From the NCBI GenBank assembly GCA_029880325.1, contig JAOUOP010000014.1, positions 62,001-126,000 of the forward strand: a stretch of DNA of 64,000 nt, given 5' to 3'. This stretch comes from Myxococcales bacterium. GTDB lineage: Bacteria; Myxococcota_A; Polyangia; Polyangiales; JAFGIB01. Shown here one piece after another: positions 19,820-28,814 of this stretch. The stretch's first letter is position 1; each line of letters begins with the position of its first letter. The notes beneath the pieces are model-generated. The model was given only the letters and a program-made list of their open reading frames with translations. It made no database searches and was not told the DNA's origin. A program made the translations under genes and the position numbers.

Positions 19820-20638
19820 ATGCGAAGCGAGCCCTCGATCGCTCTATGTGGGGCGCTGGTCTGCGCTCTGACCTGGGGATGTGGCACGGATCTGGGACCG
19901 TGCGACGAGACCATGCTGGGCGGCAGCAGCACGCCGGGGGCGGAGAGGCCCCACGATGGCCAACACATCATCAACCGGAGCTGCGCAGGTGGCGGCTGCC
20001 ACTCGGCCCTCGCCAAGGGCGACGGCCGCGCCGGAGCACCCGCGGGGCTGGATTTCGACACCCGGGCCAACGAGTTGGTCTCGATGGAAATGGTCGAAGC
20101 CGGCGCGGAAATGGTGCGCCAGGAGATCGACCATGTTTGGCATGAGATCGAAGAAGGCGCGATGCCGCCCCCGATGCCCGCAGGCCCTGGACCCCTGAGC
20201 GCCCAGGACAAGGAGACGGTGCGCAACTGGCTGGCCTGCGATGCCCCGGTGATCCATGTCCCGGTTGATGCCGGCGGTGGTGGCGACGACCCCTGGTCGA
20301 TGGCCTTCGGCACGCTCAACGCCCTATGCCTCTCGTGTCACGGCGAGGTCCTGGTCGGCAATACGTTCACCCTGGCGACTTCGAAGGACGCTTGCATGGC
20401 CTATGACAACGCGACGACGGCACGGGCAGCGAGCCCGAGCGACTCCAGCTGCGCGGACCTGCCCATGATCGAGCCCGGCAATCCCGACGGTTCCTACCTG
20501 CTCAGGAAGCTCGAGGGCACCGGCTGCGGTTCCCCCATGCCCCCCCAGGGTGCGCTGGCCGACAGCAACCCGGCGGTCGTCCAGCAGCTGCGCCAGTGGA
20601 TCGCCGACGGCGCGGCGCGGCCTCCGAGCTGTCCGTAA
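19820..20638 (+). CDS. lipoprotein with heme c-like CxxCH motif
   Basis: This 272-residue protein has a signal peptide and lipobox (LTWGC), then two domains reminiscent of cytochrome c: the first has CAGGGCH (an expanded CxxxxCH), the second a standard CLSCH. Each is followed downstream by an MPP motif (MPPPMP, MPPQG), typical of the Met-ligand region of class I cytochrome c domains. This pattern is common in myxobacterial exported 'c-type cytochrome-like' lipoproteins. It probably carries electrons in the periplasm. The first motif has four residues between its cysteines, so heme attachment there is doubtful. The gene stands alone. Confidence 0.72.
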   Translation: MRSEPSIALCGALVCALTWGCGTDLGPCDETMLGGSSTPGAERPHDGQHIINRSCAGGGCHSALAKGDGRAGAPAGLDFDTRANELVSMEMVEAGAEMVRQEIDHVWHEIEEGAMPPPMPAGPGPLSAQDKETVRNWLACDAPVIHVPVDAGGGGDDPWSMAFGTLNALCLSCHGEVLVGNTFTLATSKDACMAYDNATTARAASPSDSSCADLPMIEPGNPDGSYLLRKLEGTGCGSPMPPQGALADSNPAVVQQLRQWIADGAARPPSCP

Positions 20639-20720
20639 GGGCGATCTCGCCCGGGCTTGACGCCGGGCCGCGCAGCCGTCAGCTTGGAACGCCCGGTCGC
20701 CCCCACGCGTCCCAACGGCT

Positions 20721-21608
20721 GTGATGTTCCGCCCGCTGTTTCGCCGTCGCTTTCTGCTCGCCGCGCTGATGCTCGCGCCTGCGCCAGCTTGCGATGGCGG
20801 AGACGGCAAGGCTGTCGGCTCGGCCGTCTTTGGCGACACCCAGACAGCCACCGACGCCGGCGCAGGAGCCACCGGCGCCACCGGACAGGGCGCGAGCGCC
20901 GAGCTTGAGCCCGACGCGGGCAGCGACGCCTCGGGCGAGGGCATGGGCAGCAGCATCGACACCGAGGCGGCCAGCTGGGAGGCCCCCGACGCTGGCGGCG
21001 ATGGCCAAAGCGACCCGGAGGCGCTCGACGCATCCTTTGATGCCAACGATGCCAACGATGCCAAAAATGCCAACGCCCCCCCAAGCCCCGATGCCGCAAG
21101 CCCCGCCGGCAGCGTCGAGGGGGGCCAACTCGAAGGCATCACCGCCGCCCACAACGCCGTGCGCGCCCGCACCGGCGCCGAGCCGCCGCTGCCGGAGCTG
21201 ACCTGGTCACCCGAGATCGCAGCGCTGGCCCAGCAATGGGCCGACGAGCTGGCCGACAACTGCGGCACCATCGCCCACAGCGGGCGCACCGGCTACGGTG
21301 AAAACATCGCCGCCGCCATCGGCTCGCCCTCGCTGATGCCCGCCGAGCCCGAAAAAATCGTCGAGGGCTGGGCCTCGGAGATCGCCTGCTACGACTATGG
21401 ACCCTTCATGCTCGGCGACGCCTGCGACATGGAGTGCGCCGAGGGCCTCAACACCAATGGCTGCGGCCACTACACCCAGCTGATCTGGCGCAAGACGCTC
21501 GAGGTGGGCTGCGCCGTGTCCACCTGCAGCCTGGAAAGCGCCGAGATGGAGATCTGGGTCTGCAACTACTCACCCCAGGGCAACTTCGTCGGCCAGACGC
21601 CCTACTGA
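20721..21608 (+). CDS. CAP (SCP/PR1) domain lipoprotein
   Basis: This 295-residue exported protein has a signal peptide ending APAPAC (probable lipidation), an acidic linker with an NDANDAKNAN repeat (residues about 20-130), and a C-terminal CAP domain. The CAP motifs are AAHNAVRA, the HSGRTGYGENIA block, GCGHYTQLIWRKT and IWVCNYSPQGNF. Extra cysteines suggest disulphides as in eukaryotic PR-1. CAP proteins bind lipids or act as secreted effectors; the bacterial roles are mostly unknown. A paralogue lies at 55764-56414 with a nearly identical C-terminal ending (GQTPY versus GQVPY). GTG 20721 and ATG 20724 are both possible starts. Confidence 0.88.
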   Translation: MMFRPLFRRRFLLAALMLAPAPACDGGDGKAVGSAVFGDTQTATDAGAGATGATGQGASAELEPDAGSDASGEGMGSSIDTEAASWEAPDAGGDGQSDPEALDASFDANDANDAKNANAPPSPDAASPAGSVEGGQLEGITAAHNAVRARTGAEPPLPELTWSPEIAALAQQWADELADNCGTIAHSGRTGYGENIAAAIGSPSLMPAEPEKIVEGWASEIACYDYGPFMLGDACDMECAEGLNTNGCGHYTQLIWRKTLEVGCAVSTCSLESAEMEIWVCNYSPQGNFVGQTPY

Positions 21609-21626
21609 GAGTTCGACATTGGGAGT

Positions 21627-23294
21627 TCAGCCCGGAAAGCCCTGGGCGATCGGCATGCGCCGGCCGGGGCCGAAGGCCTTGCTGGTGATGATCAGGCCCG
21701 GCGGCATCTGACGGCGCTTGTACTCGTTGCCACGCACCATGGCCGCGATGCGCTCCACCATCGCCCGCTCGTAGCCGGCCGCCACCACCTGCTCCACGCT
21801 CTGGGCCCCTTCCACCAGGCGCTCGAGCACGGCGTCGAGCAAGTCATAGGGAGGCAGGCTGTCCTCGTCCTTCTGGTCGGGGCGTAGCTCGGCGCTGGGG
21901 CTCTTTTCGAGCGTGCTGCGGGGGATCACGTCGCGACCCGCCTGGCGATTGAACTCCCTTGCCACCCCGTAGACGAAGGTCTTGGGCAGGTCGCTGATCA
22001 CCGCCAGGCCCCCGGCCATGTCGCCGTAGAGGGTGCAGTAGCCCACGGCGATCTCGCTCTTGTTGCCGGTGGTCAAAAGCAGATGCCCCAGGCGATTGGA
22101 GATCGCCATCAGCGTATTGCCGCGGATGCGGGCCTGGATGTTCTCGTAGGTGGTGTCGACCGCGGGCGCCGGCCCCAGGGCCTCCAGCTCGGGGCCGAGC
22201 TGCTCCAGGTAGCGCTGAAAGATGCCGTCGATGGAAATCACGCGAAAGCCGATGCCCAGGGCCGCAGCCAGGTCGCGCGCATCTTCGATACTACCCGCCG
22301 ACGAGTAGCGCGTGGGCATGGCGACGCCGAGCACCTGCTCGGGCCCCAGGGCGCGCGCCGCCACCGCCGCGGTCAGCGCGCTGTCGATGCCGCCCGAGAG
22401 GCCGAGCACGGCGCGCCGGAAGCCGCACTTGCGAGCGTAATCGCGCACGCCCAGGGTCAGCGCGCCGAGCGCAGCGGCGGCCGGGCTTGCGACTTCGGCG
22501 GGCGCGGCCTCGACCGGCGCCTTCGCATCGGCCTCGAGCTCGAAGAACAGCAGCTGCTCTTCGAAGGCCGCCGCCCGCGCCCAGGTGGCACCGTCGGGAC
22601 CGTAGACCGCGGAGTTGCCGTCGAAGATCAGGTCGTCGTTGGCACCGACCAGATTGGCGAAAAGCAGCACGCGGCCATGACCGCGGGCGATATCTTCGAG
22701 CATGGCCGCCCGCGCCTCGCGCTTGGCCAGGGTGAAGGGCGAGCCGGAGATGTTGATCAGCACCTCGGCGCCGGCCGCCACGCACTCGGCTACCGGATTT
22801 TCCGGATAGGGACGGCGTAGGGGACTGTCGGCGTCGTTCCAGGCGTCTTCGCAGATGGTGACGCCGAAACGCCGCCCCTCGAGATCGAAAATGGCAGGCT
22901 GTTCACCAGCGGTGAAATAGCGCGCTTCGTCGAAAACGTCGTAGGTGGGCAACAGGCGCTTGCGAAAGACCGCCTCCACGCGCCCGCCCCGAATCAGCGC
23001 GACGGCGTTGTGCAGGCGCGGGCGCTCGGCGCTGCTGCGCTCCACGAAACCCACCAGGGCGCAAAGCTCGGGCGGCATTGCGGTCGCCAGCGCCTCGAGC
23101 CTTTCCAGGTTGGCATCGACGAAGGCCGGACGGTCGAGCAGATCTCGCGGCGGATAGCCGGTGAGGGCGAGTTCGGGGAAAATCGCCAGGCGCGCGCCCT
23201 TGCCCGCCGCTTCGGTGGCGGCGGCCAATAGCGCGCGGGCGTTGTCGTCGAGGGCACCGACGGTGAAGTTCAGCTGGCAGAGCGCGACTCGCAT
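21627..23294 (-). CDS. nadE: glutamine-dependent NAD+ synthetase
   Basis: This 555-residue enzyme has an N-terminal nitrilase-type glutaminase domain and a C-terminal NAD synthase domain. The glutaminase triad is visible as Glu41 (FPELALTGYP), Lys112 (RKRLLPTYDVFDE) and Cys148 (TICEDAW). The synthetase has the PP-loop LGLSGGIDS and the conserved TTGNKSE and YGDMAGG blocks. It amidates nicotinic acid adenine dinucleotide to NAD using ammonia channelled from glutamine. The length is normal for the bacterial fused form. The ATG at 23294 is chosen because MRVALCQLNF is the family's usual N terminus; a 45-residue extension is not conserved. Confidence 0.96.
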   Translation of the reverse strand: MRVALCQLNFTVGALDDNARALLAAATEAAGKGARLAIFPELALTGYPPRDLLDRPAFVDANLERLEALATAMPPELCALVGFVERSSAERPRLHNAVALIRGGRVEAVFRKRLLPTYDVFDEARYFTAGEQPAIFDLEGRRFGVTICEDAWNDADSPLRRPYPENPVAECVAAGAEVLINISGSPFTLAKREARAAMLEDIARGHGRVLLFANLVGANDDLIFDGNSAVYGPDGATWARAAAFEEQLLFFELEADAKAPVEAAPAEVASPAAAALGALTLGVRDYARKCGFRRAVLGLSGGIDSALTAAVAARALGPEQVLGVAMPTRYSSAGSIEDARDLAAALGIGFRVISIDGIFQRYLEQLGPELEALGPAPAVDTTYENIQARIRGNTLMAISNRLGHLLLTTGNKSEIAVGYCTLYGDMAGGLAVISDLPKTFVYGVAREFNRQAGRDVIPRSTLEKSPSAELRPDQKDEDSLPPYDLLDAVLERLVEGAQSVEQVVAAGYERAMVERIAAMVRGNEYKRRQMPPGLIITSKAFGPGRRMPIAQGFPG

Positions 23295-23828
23295 GATGCG
23301 GCTGGACTCTACATGAGCGCGGGCCGACGCGGAATTGCGGGGCGCCTGCGCCCATAACCCAGCCCGCATCGCACAAGGCGTCGAGCGGGCTGCCACCTGA
23401 GCCCTCGGTGGCCCGGGCCCACGGTCCACCGCCCACGTCGTCGCAGTAGGCTTGGCTGTGGCATCGGGTCGCCCTGAGGGCAGCGGGGCTCAGGTCGCGT
23501 ATCCGCGGTCGAAAGGCCAGAGGTCGAGTCCGCAACGGACTGGCGCCCGGCACACACCGCGGCCCAGGGGGCGGACTGGGCGAGTTCTTCGGCGCTGGCG
23601 GCGCTGGCGGCGTTGGCGCTCCTCAGCGTTCCCCGAAGCTCGGTGACGTGCGCCGGTTCCCATCGCCTTTCGAAAATTCGGCGTGCTCGGCGGCGAACTC
23701 GGAGTCGACGAGGCTCAGCACACCTTCGAACCGTCGACTGCGCTCGGGAAGTGCCACGGCCGGGCGCCCGTCCCCCGCACTGGCTCGTACGCGACCCTCG
23801 CGTCCCCGTCCGTTTCGCCCCGCCCCAC
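23295..23828. other. 534-bp stretch without a confident gene; possible decayed 3' part of the kinase-ATPase gene
   Basis: No frame here gives a convincing protein. Two overlapping minus-strand frames have short protein-like runs (for example FEGVLSLVDSEFAAEHAE) but end or shift within about 200 bp, and reading past the upstream kinase stop in frame gives only about 34 codons. The position is where the TPR tail of the kinase-ATPase would be expected, so it may be a degraded remnant. It could equally be ordinary intergenic DNA that also holds the nadE promoter. Confidence 0.45.
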
Positions 23829-25982
23829 TCAACTCGATTCGAAGGCCGCACCAAGATCCTCGGTGAGCCGTCGCAGCCGCGCCTGCGGCAACTGCGCGCT
23901 CACGTCCTGGGCGAGCTGTGGGAGTAAGGCTTCGAGCGTCGGGCCCAGCTTTGAGTCATTGCGCCACCGCAGCCAACCTTGGCCACAGACCGCGAAGAGG
24001 TGCCGCTCGAAGTCCTCGGGGCTCTGGCCACTGGCTCGCAGCAGGGTCGGTTTGTGCAAGGGCCGCGCGGCGACGCAACACAGCTCCACGAGGTCGCGCG
24101 CCCCAGCGTCGAGTTGCTGTAGCGCAGCGGCGCTGACTTCGGCGAGCGTCGGCAGCGGCCCTTGCGGCACGGCCGCCTGCGCCAGAGCGCCCACCAGCAT
24201 GGGATGGCCGGATGCGGCTTCGGCGATCTGCGCCGCCCGCTGCGCATCCGCCGAGGGCTGCAGTTGCAGCGCGAGCGCGGCGGCTTCGGTTGGGGGTAGC
24301 GCGCCAAGGTCCATGCGTCGGCAATCTTGCCGGGCGATCACCGCCTCGAGAGCGCGCGCCACGCTCGGCTCGGTCGCGTCAAAGCGGTCGCTCGTCAGCA
24401 GCAGCAACATGGCTGGGCTCACGGGGCGGCCCAGGATGGCTCGCAGCAAGGGCAGACTGTCGGCGTCAGCCCAGTGGAAGTCGTCGATGGCGACGAGCAG
24501 TGGGATTTCATCGGCGAGCACCTCGAGCAGCTCTGCCAGCGTTTCGAAGGCCTCTTCGCGACGGAACTCCAGGCTACCGATGTGCGTCGAGGCCCCGGGC
24601 TCTACTCCGCCCAACCCCTGCAAGGCCGGAAACATGTTCAGCGTGGCCCAGGCGCTCGGCGCCATCAGCGCCCGCCGTTCGGAGTCTCGCAAGCCCCGCA
24701 GATGCCGTGACAGCCCGTCCAGCACACCGTCAAACGCGCGCAGGGGAATGCTTTCGTTCCGACGGCATCGCCCGGACACGACGATGGCATCGGGATGGGC
24801 TTCGCTGAAGCGCTGGCAACACATTTGCATGAAGGTGGTCTTGCCGATGCCCGCATCCCCGACCACGACAAGGCACGCTAGCTGCCCCTCGTCGACCGCG
24901 TCCACCGCCCGCTGGAAGTCCTGCAGTTGCTGTGAGCGTCCGATCGCTTCACGCTCGGTGCGCCCCTCAGTCGCACCGCGTTCGAACCCTTGCTTGACGG
25001 TTGGCGATGGCGGCCAAGGCGAGCTGGGAGCGAAAACCCTACCCTTTGCCAGCGATGCAACGACCGCCTCTGCTGTCAGGCGCCTGTCGGGTTGGGCCCG
25101 TGTGAGTTCGACGCAGAGGTGCTCGAGATCGTCAGGAACCCACGCTGCAACCGCGCGCGCAGATACATGGGGGCGGTCGCGCCGCACGCGCAGGAAGTTT
25201 GCCCAACTGTCCCGCCCCGGTGTTGTTCCGGTCAGCGCCTGGAAGATCATCATCCCGAGCGCGTACATATCGGAGGACGGCTGCACCTCTCCTCCGTAGG
25301 TGAGCTCCGGTGCCATATAGGCCGGTGTGCCGACGTAGGCCGGCGCCGTGCTGCGAGCCGACCGGGTCGTGCCCACTACCAAACCGAAGTCCACGACGAC
25401 CACCCTGCCCTCGGGCGTCACTCGCACATTGGCGGGTTTGAGATCTCGGTGAACCCGGCCGGCGCCATGCATGACCTGAAGTCCGCGTGCGAGTTGAACC
25501 ACGCTGTCGCGAAGTCGCTCCAGTCCTTCCGCAGTGAGCTCTGGACTCGGCTCCCCGGCAGTGTCGAGTTCCGGCGGCTGCTGCGGGTCCGCCTCGGGAT
25601 CCGGTTGGAGGGCGTCTGGAGTTTTCCCTGTGGAAGCCGCGTCCGTGCTCTGGGTGGTCCGCTGCTCCAGCGTGCAGCCAGCGCCTTCGCGTACGTACGA
25701 AAGGAAGTCGACTCCCGCGACCAACTCCATGCTCAGTAGCCACTGACCATTGACCCGCAGCAGCTCGCGCTGCTGCACGATATTGCGGTGTTCGAGGCCC
25801 TGGAGTTCACGAAACTCGCGCTTGAAGCGGGCGACGTGCTTGCGCGACAGACCGTGCAGGATCTTGAGCGCGACCTCGACGCCGTCATCGTGGTCCAGGG
25901 CGCGGTATACCGAACCGTAGGAACCTCTGCCCAGTTGCTCGAGCAGCTCGAAGCGTCCGCCCAGGCGATGCCTAGTCCACAT
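23829..25982 (-). CDS. Ser/Thr kinase fused to AAA-type ATPase, apparently lacking the usual TPR tail
   Basis: This 717-residue protein has an N-terminal kinase domain (GRGSYGSV loop, VALKIL lysine, HRDLKPANV, DFG, GTPAYMAPE) and then a predicted ATPase domain with Walker A GDAGIGKTT and Walker B-like LLVAIDDFHWAD. An acidic/Pro insert of about 55 residues interrupts the kinase N- and C-lobe region. Related myxobacterial kinase-ATPases continue for several hundred residues of TPR; here the stop follows the winged-helix-like region. ATG 25982 is favoured because GGAGG stands 3 nt upstream. It overlaps the transglutaminase stop by 11 bp, so the two are coupled. Confidence 0.88.
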   Translation of the reverse strand: MWTRHRLGGRFELLEQLGRGSYGSVYRALDHDDGVEVALKILHGLSRKHVARFKREFRELQGLEHRNIVQQRELLRVNGQWLLSMELVAGVDFLSYVREGAGCTLEQRTTQSTDAASTGKTPDALQPDPEADPQQPPELDTAGEPSPELTAEGLERLRDSVVQLARGLQVMHGAGRVHRDLKPANVRVTPEGRVVVVDFGLVVGTTRSARSTAPAYVGTPAYMAPELTYGGEVQPSSDMYALGMMIFQALTGTTPGRDSWANFLRVRRDRPHVSARAVAAWVPDDLEHLCVELTRAQPDRRLTAEAVVASLAKGRVFAPSSPWPPSPTVKQGFERGATEGRTEREAIGRSQQLQDFQRAVDAVDEGQLACLVVVGDAGIGKTTFMQMCCQRFSEAHPDAIVVSGRCRRNESIPLRAFDGVLDGLSRHLRGLRDSERRALMAPSAWATLNMFPALQGLGGVEPGASTHIGSLEFRREEAFETLAELLEVLADEIPLLVAIDDFHWADADSLPLLRAILGRPVSPAMLLLLTSDRFDATEPSVARALEAVIARQDCRRMDLGALPPTEAAALALQLQPSADAQRAAQIAEAASGHPMLVGALAQAAVPQGPLPTLAEVSAAALQQLDAGARDLVELCCVAARPLHKPTLLRASGQSPEDFERHLFAVCGQGWLRWRNDSKLGPTLEALLPQLAQDVSAQLPQARLRRLTEDLGAAFESS

Positions 25983-27681
25983 ATTCCTCCGCAGTCCCCG
26001 GCGTTCGGGCAAGCGCCGGACGATAGCGCCCGTTGCCCGGTGTCAACACCATCAGTCGATAGTCCCCCGCTTCCAGATCGGCCGGCACGCCGAAGTCACG
26101 TCCGAAGCGCCCGTCGCCGTCGCTGAGCGTCACCCCCAAGAGCAGGCGCTCGAGGCGCTCGTCGGAGGCCAACGAGACCTCCACCCGCAGCCCGGCGACG
26201 CCGCGGCCCTCGGCGGCCTCCACGCGCCCGGAAACCCGCAGCGTACGGCCGCGCAGGACCCGTCCCGAGACCGGGTCGAGCCGCAGCTGCAGCTGCGCGC
26301 GATGGTCGCCGGCGGAGCTTCCCGGCTGCCCAGCGGCGGCGGCGCCGGGCCGCGGCACGCCGTCGTCTCCCGTGGGCAGCGGCGGCAGCCAACGCCCCTG
26401 CAGCGCGCCATCTCCCGCCCCCGATCCCGACCCCCCCCTCGAGCGCCGGGCGGTGCTGTAGCTCTGCTCGAAAGCCGGCGGCCGCGGCAGCGTGTCGATC
26501 CCCGCTGGCTGGTAGGGGCTGCGGCCGCTTTGCCCGTGGGCCTCGAGACCGTCGGCGGCGCCTCCCAGATCGATGCGCATGAAGCCCTGCTCGGGCAGCA
26601 GCACCTCGGCCCAGGAATGGGCCTCGTTCTGGACGAAGCGGGCCGTGATGCCCAGGGCCTGGGCTGTCACCACGAAGCCGTAGGCCCGGTGGCGGCAGAC
26701 GCCGCGCTGGGAGCGCACCAAATCCAAGAAAATATCCCCGCTGTCGGCCGGCGGCTGCGCCGACTCCTCGAAAGCGCGAAAGTGGGCCGTGAGCCGCGAC
26801 AGCGCCTCGCGCAGGTCGGAGTCGCGCGAAAGGCCCAGCTCCTGGGCAAAGTCCAGGGCGCGCGCCGCGATCGACTCGGGCACCGGCAACGGCAGCGGCG
26901 GCAGGCCCGACAGGGGCACGGCGGGGATCTCGCTGGCAAAATAACCCTGGGGCGCGTCCGTGAGAAAACTCACAAACACCTCCGAGGGCCCCGCAGCACC
27001 GGCGGCCAGTACGGCGAAGAAGTTGTCGGCGCCGTCGCGCTGCACTTCGATGGGCAGGGGCGGCTCGCTCTGCAGCGACAAAAGGCGCGCCGCGGGAGCC
27101 ACCGACGGCAGGGGCACGGCGCTGCCCCCACCGAAGTCGAGTCGAGCCTCGCCCCAGAAGCGATCCCGGGGCAGCCCATCGGGCGGCTCCGCATCGGCTT
27201 CGAGGATCGGGACGGCGCGGCGACGGCGATCGGCGACGACCAGGATGGGCGTGATGCCGTCGGCCGCCAGCATCACAGCATCTAGGCTGGAGACGCGCTT
27301 GAAGGGGGCAATGGTGGGGTTGAAGGCCGCGAAATACGAAAGCGCGCGCTCCAGCTCGGTCATGCGATCGGGGCGGAAGCTGGGCGAGCGGCGCCCGGGC
27401 TGCTCGCCCAGCATGCCGTCGCCGGGCAGGGCCTGCATCGGCGGGCCTTGCGCATCCTGACGACGCGGGGCTGCCAGCACCTGATCGCCCTGCACGATGG
27501 CCGCCGGCGCCCCCTGGCTCTGCTCCAGCTCGCGCACGGCTTCCAGGGGCGCGAGGTCGGGCACATATTCGTGCAGCACTGGCGGATCGGCACGCGCGGC
27601 GCCGAGCGCGAGGCCCAGGGCCGCAAGCGAGGCGAGCGCACCCCGGATCAGCGTGTTCCGGCCGGCTTCGAAACGCGGCAT
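25972..27681 (-). CDS. exported transglutaminase-like protein
   Basis: This 569-residue protein has a signal peptide (ending GAARAD) and a transglutaminase/cysteine-protease-like core with a Cys-His-Asp triad: Cys329 (RGVCRHRA), His355 (AHSWAEV) and Asp371 (RIDLGG). After the core comes a Gly/Ser/Pro-rich linker and a C-terminal beta domain of CARDB/carboxypeptidase-regulatory type (RVLRGRTLRVSGRV). The family cross-links or cleaves proteins or peptides; bacterial exported forms often act on cell-wall or surface proteins. It is translationally coupled to the kinase-ATPase. It is divergent from the site-2 protease, with 88 bp between them. Confidence 0.85.
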   Translation of the reverse strand: MPRFEAGRNTLIRGALASLAALGLALGAARADPPVLHEYVPDLAPLEAVRELEQSQGAPAAIVQGDQVLAAPRRQDAQGPPMQALPGDGMLGEQPGRRSPSFRPDRMTELERALSYFAAFNPTIAPFKRVSSLDAVMLAADGITPILVVADRRRRAVPILEADAEPPDGLPRDRFWGEARLDFGGGSAVPLPSVAPAARLLSLQSEPPLPIEVQRDGADNFFAVLAAGAAGPSEVFVSFLTDAPQGYFASEIPAVPLSGLPPLPLPVPESIAARALDFAQELGLSRDSDLREALSRLTAHFRAFEESAQPPADSGDIFLDLVRSQRGVCRHRAYGFVVTAQALGITARFVQNEAHSWAEVLLPEQGFMRIDLGGAADGLEAHGQSGRSPYQPAGIDTLPRPPAFEQSYSTARRSRGGSGSGAGDGALQGRWLPPLPTGDDGVPRPGAAAAGQPGSSAGDHRAQLQLRLDPVSGRVLRGRTLRVSGRVEAAEGRGVAGLRVEVSLASDERLERLLLGVTLSDGDGRFGRDFGVPADLEAGDYRLMVLTPGNGRYRPALARTPGTAEEYVD

Positions 27682-27769
27682 CCTCCTACCATACGCTGCC
27701 GGGATGGCATCGGGGAGGCCCCGGCGCTATGCTTGGGATTCGGCGATTCCAGAGCGCCGTCGCAATCGC

Positions 27770-28810
27770 ATGGCCGCTGAAATCCTCGTCGCCGTCTTTG
27801 GGCTCTCGCTGTTGGTCATCGTGCACGAGCTGGGTCACTACCTGGCCGCGCGCTACTTCGGCATGCGCGTCTTGCGCTTCGCCATCGGCCTGGGGCCCAC
27901 GCTGATCAGCTACCGCCCCAAGGGCAGCGACACCACCTTTCAGATCGGCGCCATCCCACTGATGGCCTATGTGATGGTCGCCGGCATGAACCCGGCCGAA
28001 GACGTCGACCCCGACGACCCCGAGCTGTTCCCCAACAAAGGCGTCTTCGCGCGCATCGTGACCATCTTCGGCGGCCCCTTCGCCAACTACCTGGCGGCCT
28101 CGGTCATGGTCTTCGGGCTGGCCCTGCACGGCTGGCTCGAGCACAGCACCATCGAGCCCATGATCGTCGACCGCGTCGAACCACGCTCGCCGGCCGCGGA
28201 AGCTGGGCTCGAGGTGGGCGATGTGATCGTCGAGGCCAACGGCCAGGCGATCGAGAACGTCGAGGAACTCATCGAGGTCACCAAGGTGCGCGCTGACCAG
28301 CCCACGGTCTACGTGGTGGAGCGCGAGGGCAAGAAGCTCGCGCCCATGACCATCACGCCCAAGCTGATCGCCGAACGCGGCGTCATCGGCGTCACCGCGC
28401 GCACCAAGGTCGACTACGTGCCCATGGCCCTGCCCGACGCGGCCAAGCTCGCCCTCGAGTACCCCTTCGCCCTGACCATGGGCAATCTCTACGCCATCGG
28501 CGACCTGATCAAACGCCGCACCACCGAGGGCATCACGGGCCCGGTGGGCATGGGCAAGATCATGGCCGAGCAGGCGGAAAAGGGCCTGTTCGCCTTCGTG
28601 CACATCCTGATCGCGATCTCGGTGGCCCTGGGCCTGTTCAACCTGCTGCCCTTCCCCGCCCTGGACGGCGGACGGCTGACCTTCCTGGGCTACGAGCTGA
28701 TCACCCGCCGCCGCCCCAACGAGCGCATCGAGATGGCGGTACACGCGGTGGGCATGATCTTCCTGCTCAGCGTCATCGTGCTGGTGACGCTGCGGGACAT
28801 GGTCGGATAG
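27770..28810 (+). CDS. RseP-like site-2 metalloprotease with one PDZ domain
   Basis: This 346-residue intramembrane protease has HELGH (His19, Glu20, His23) in the first membrane helix, a single PDZ domain at about residues 115-195 (VEPRSPAAEAGLEVGDVI), and the C-terminal zinc site FNLLPFPALDGGRL. Family members cut transmembrane anti-sigma factors or signal-peptide remnants. The window holds a second, larger member at 43235-44899 with two PDZ-like regions, so this one may have a special substrate. The ATG at 27770 is chosen because the hydrophobic first helix follows; the frame continues upstream opposite the transglutaminase leader without sense. The stop is 4 bp from the convergent lipoprotein gene. 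Confidence 0.92.
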   Translation: MAAEILVAVFGLSLLVIVHELGHYLAARYFGMRVLRFAIGLGPTLISYRPKGSDTTFQIGAIPLMAYVMVAGMNPAEDVDPDDPELFPNKGVFARIVTIFGGPFANYLAASVMVFGLALHGWLEHSTIEPMIVDRVEPRSPAAEAGLEVGDVIVEANGQAIENVEELIEVTKVRADQPTVYVVEREGKKLAPMTITPKLIAERGVIGVTARTKVDYVPMALPDAAKLALEYPFALTMGNLYAIGDLIKRRTTEGITGPVGMGKIMAEQAEKGLFAFVHILIAISVALGLFNLLPFPALDGGRLTFLGYELITRRRPNERIEMAVHAVGMIFLLSVIVLVTLRDMVG

Positions 28811-28814
28811 GAGT

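Noticed and set aside
19591..20319. Extension of the 19042-19590 lipoprotein to a 425-residue protein
   Set aside because: The added N-terminal part is antisense to the heme-motif lipoprotein and lacks sense; the lipoprotein signal begins at the 19590 ATG.
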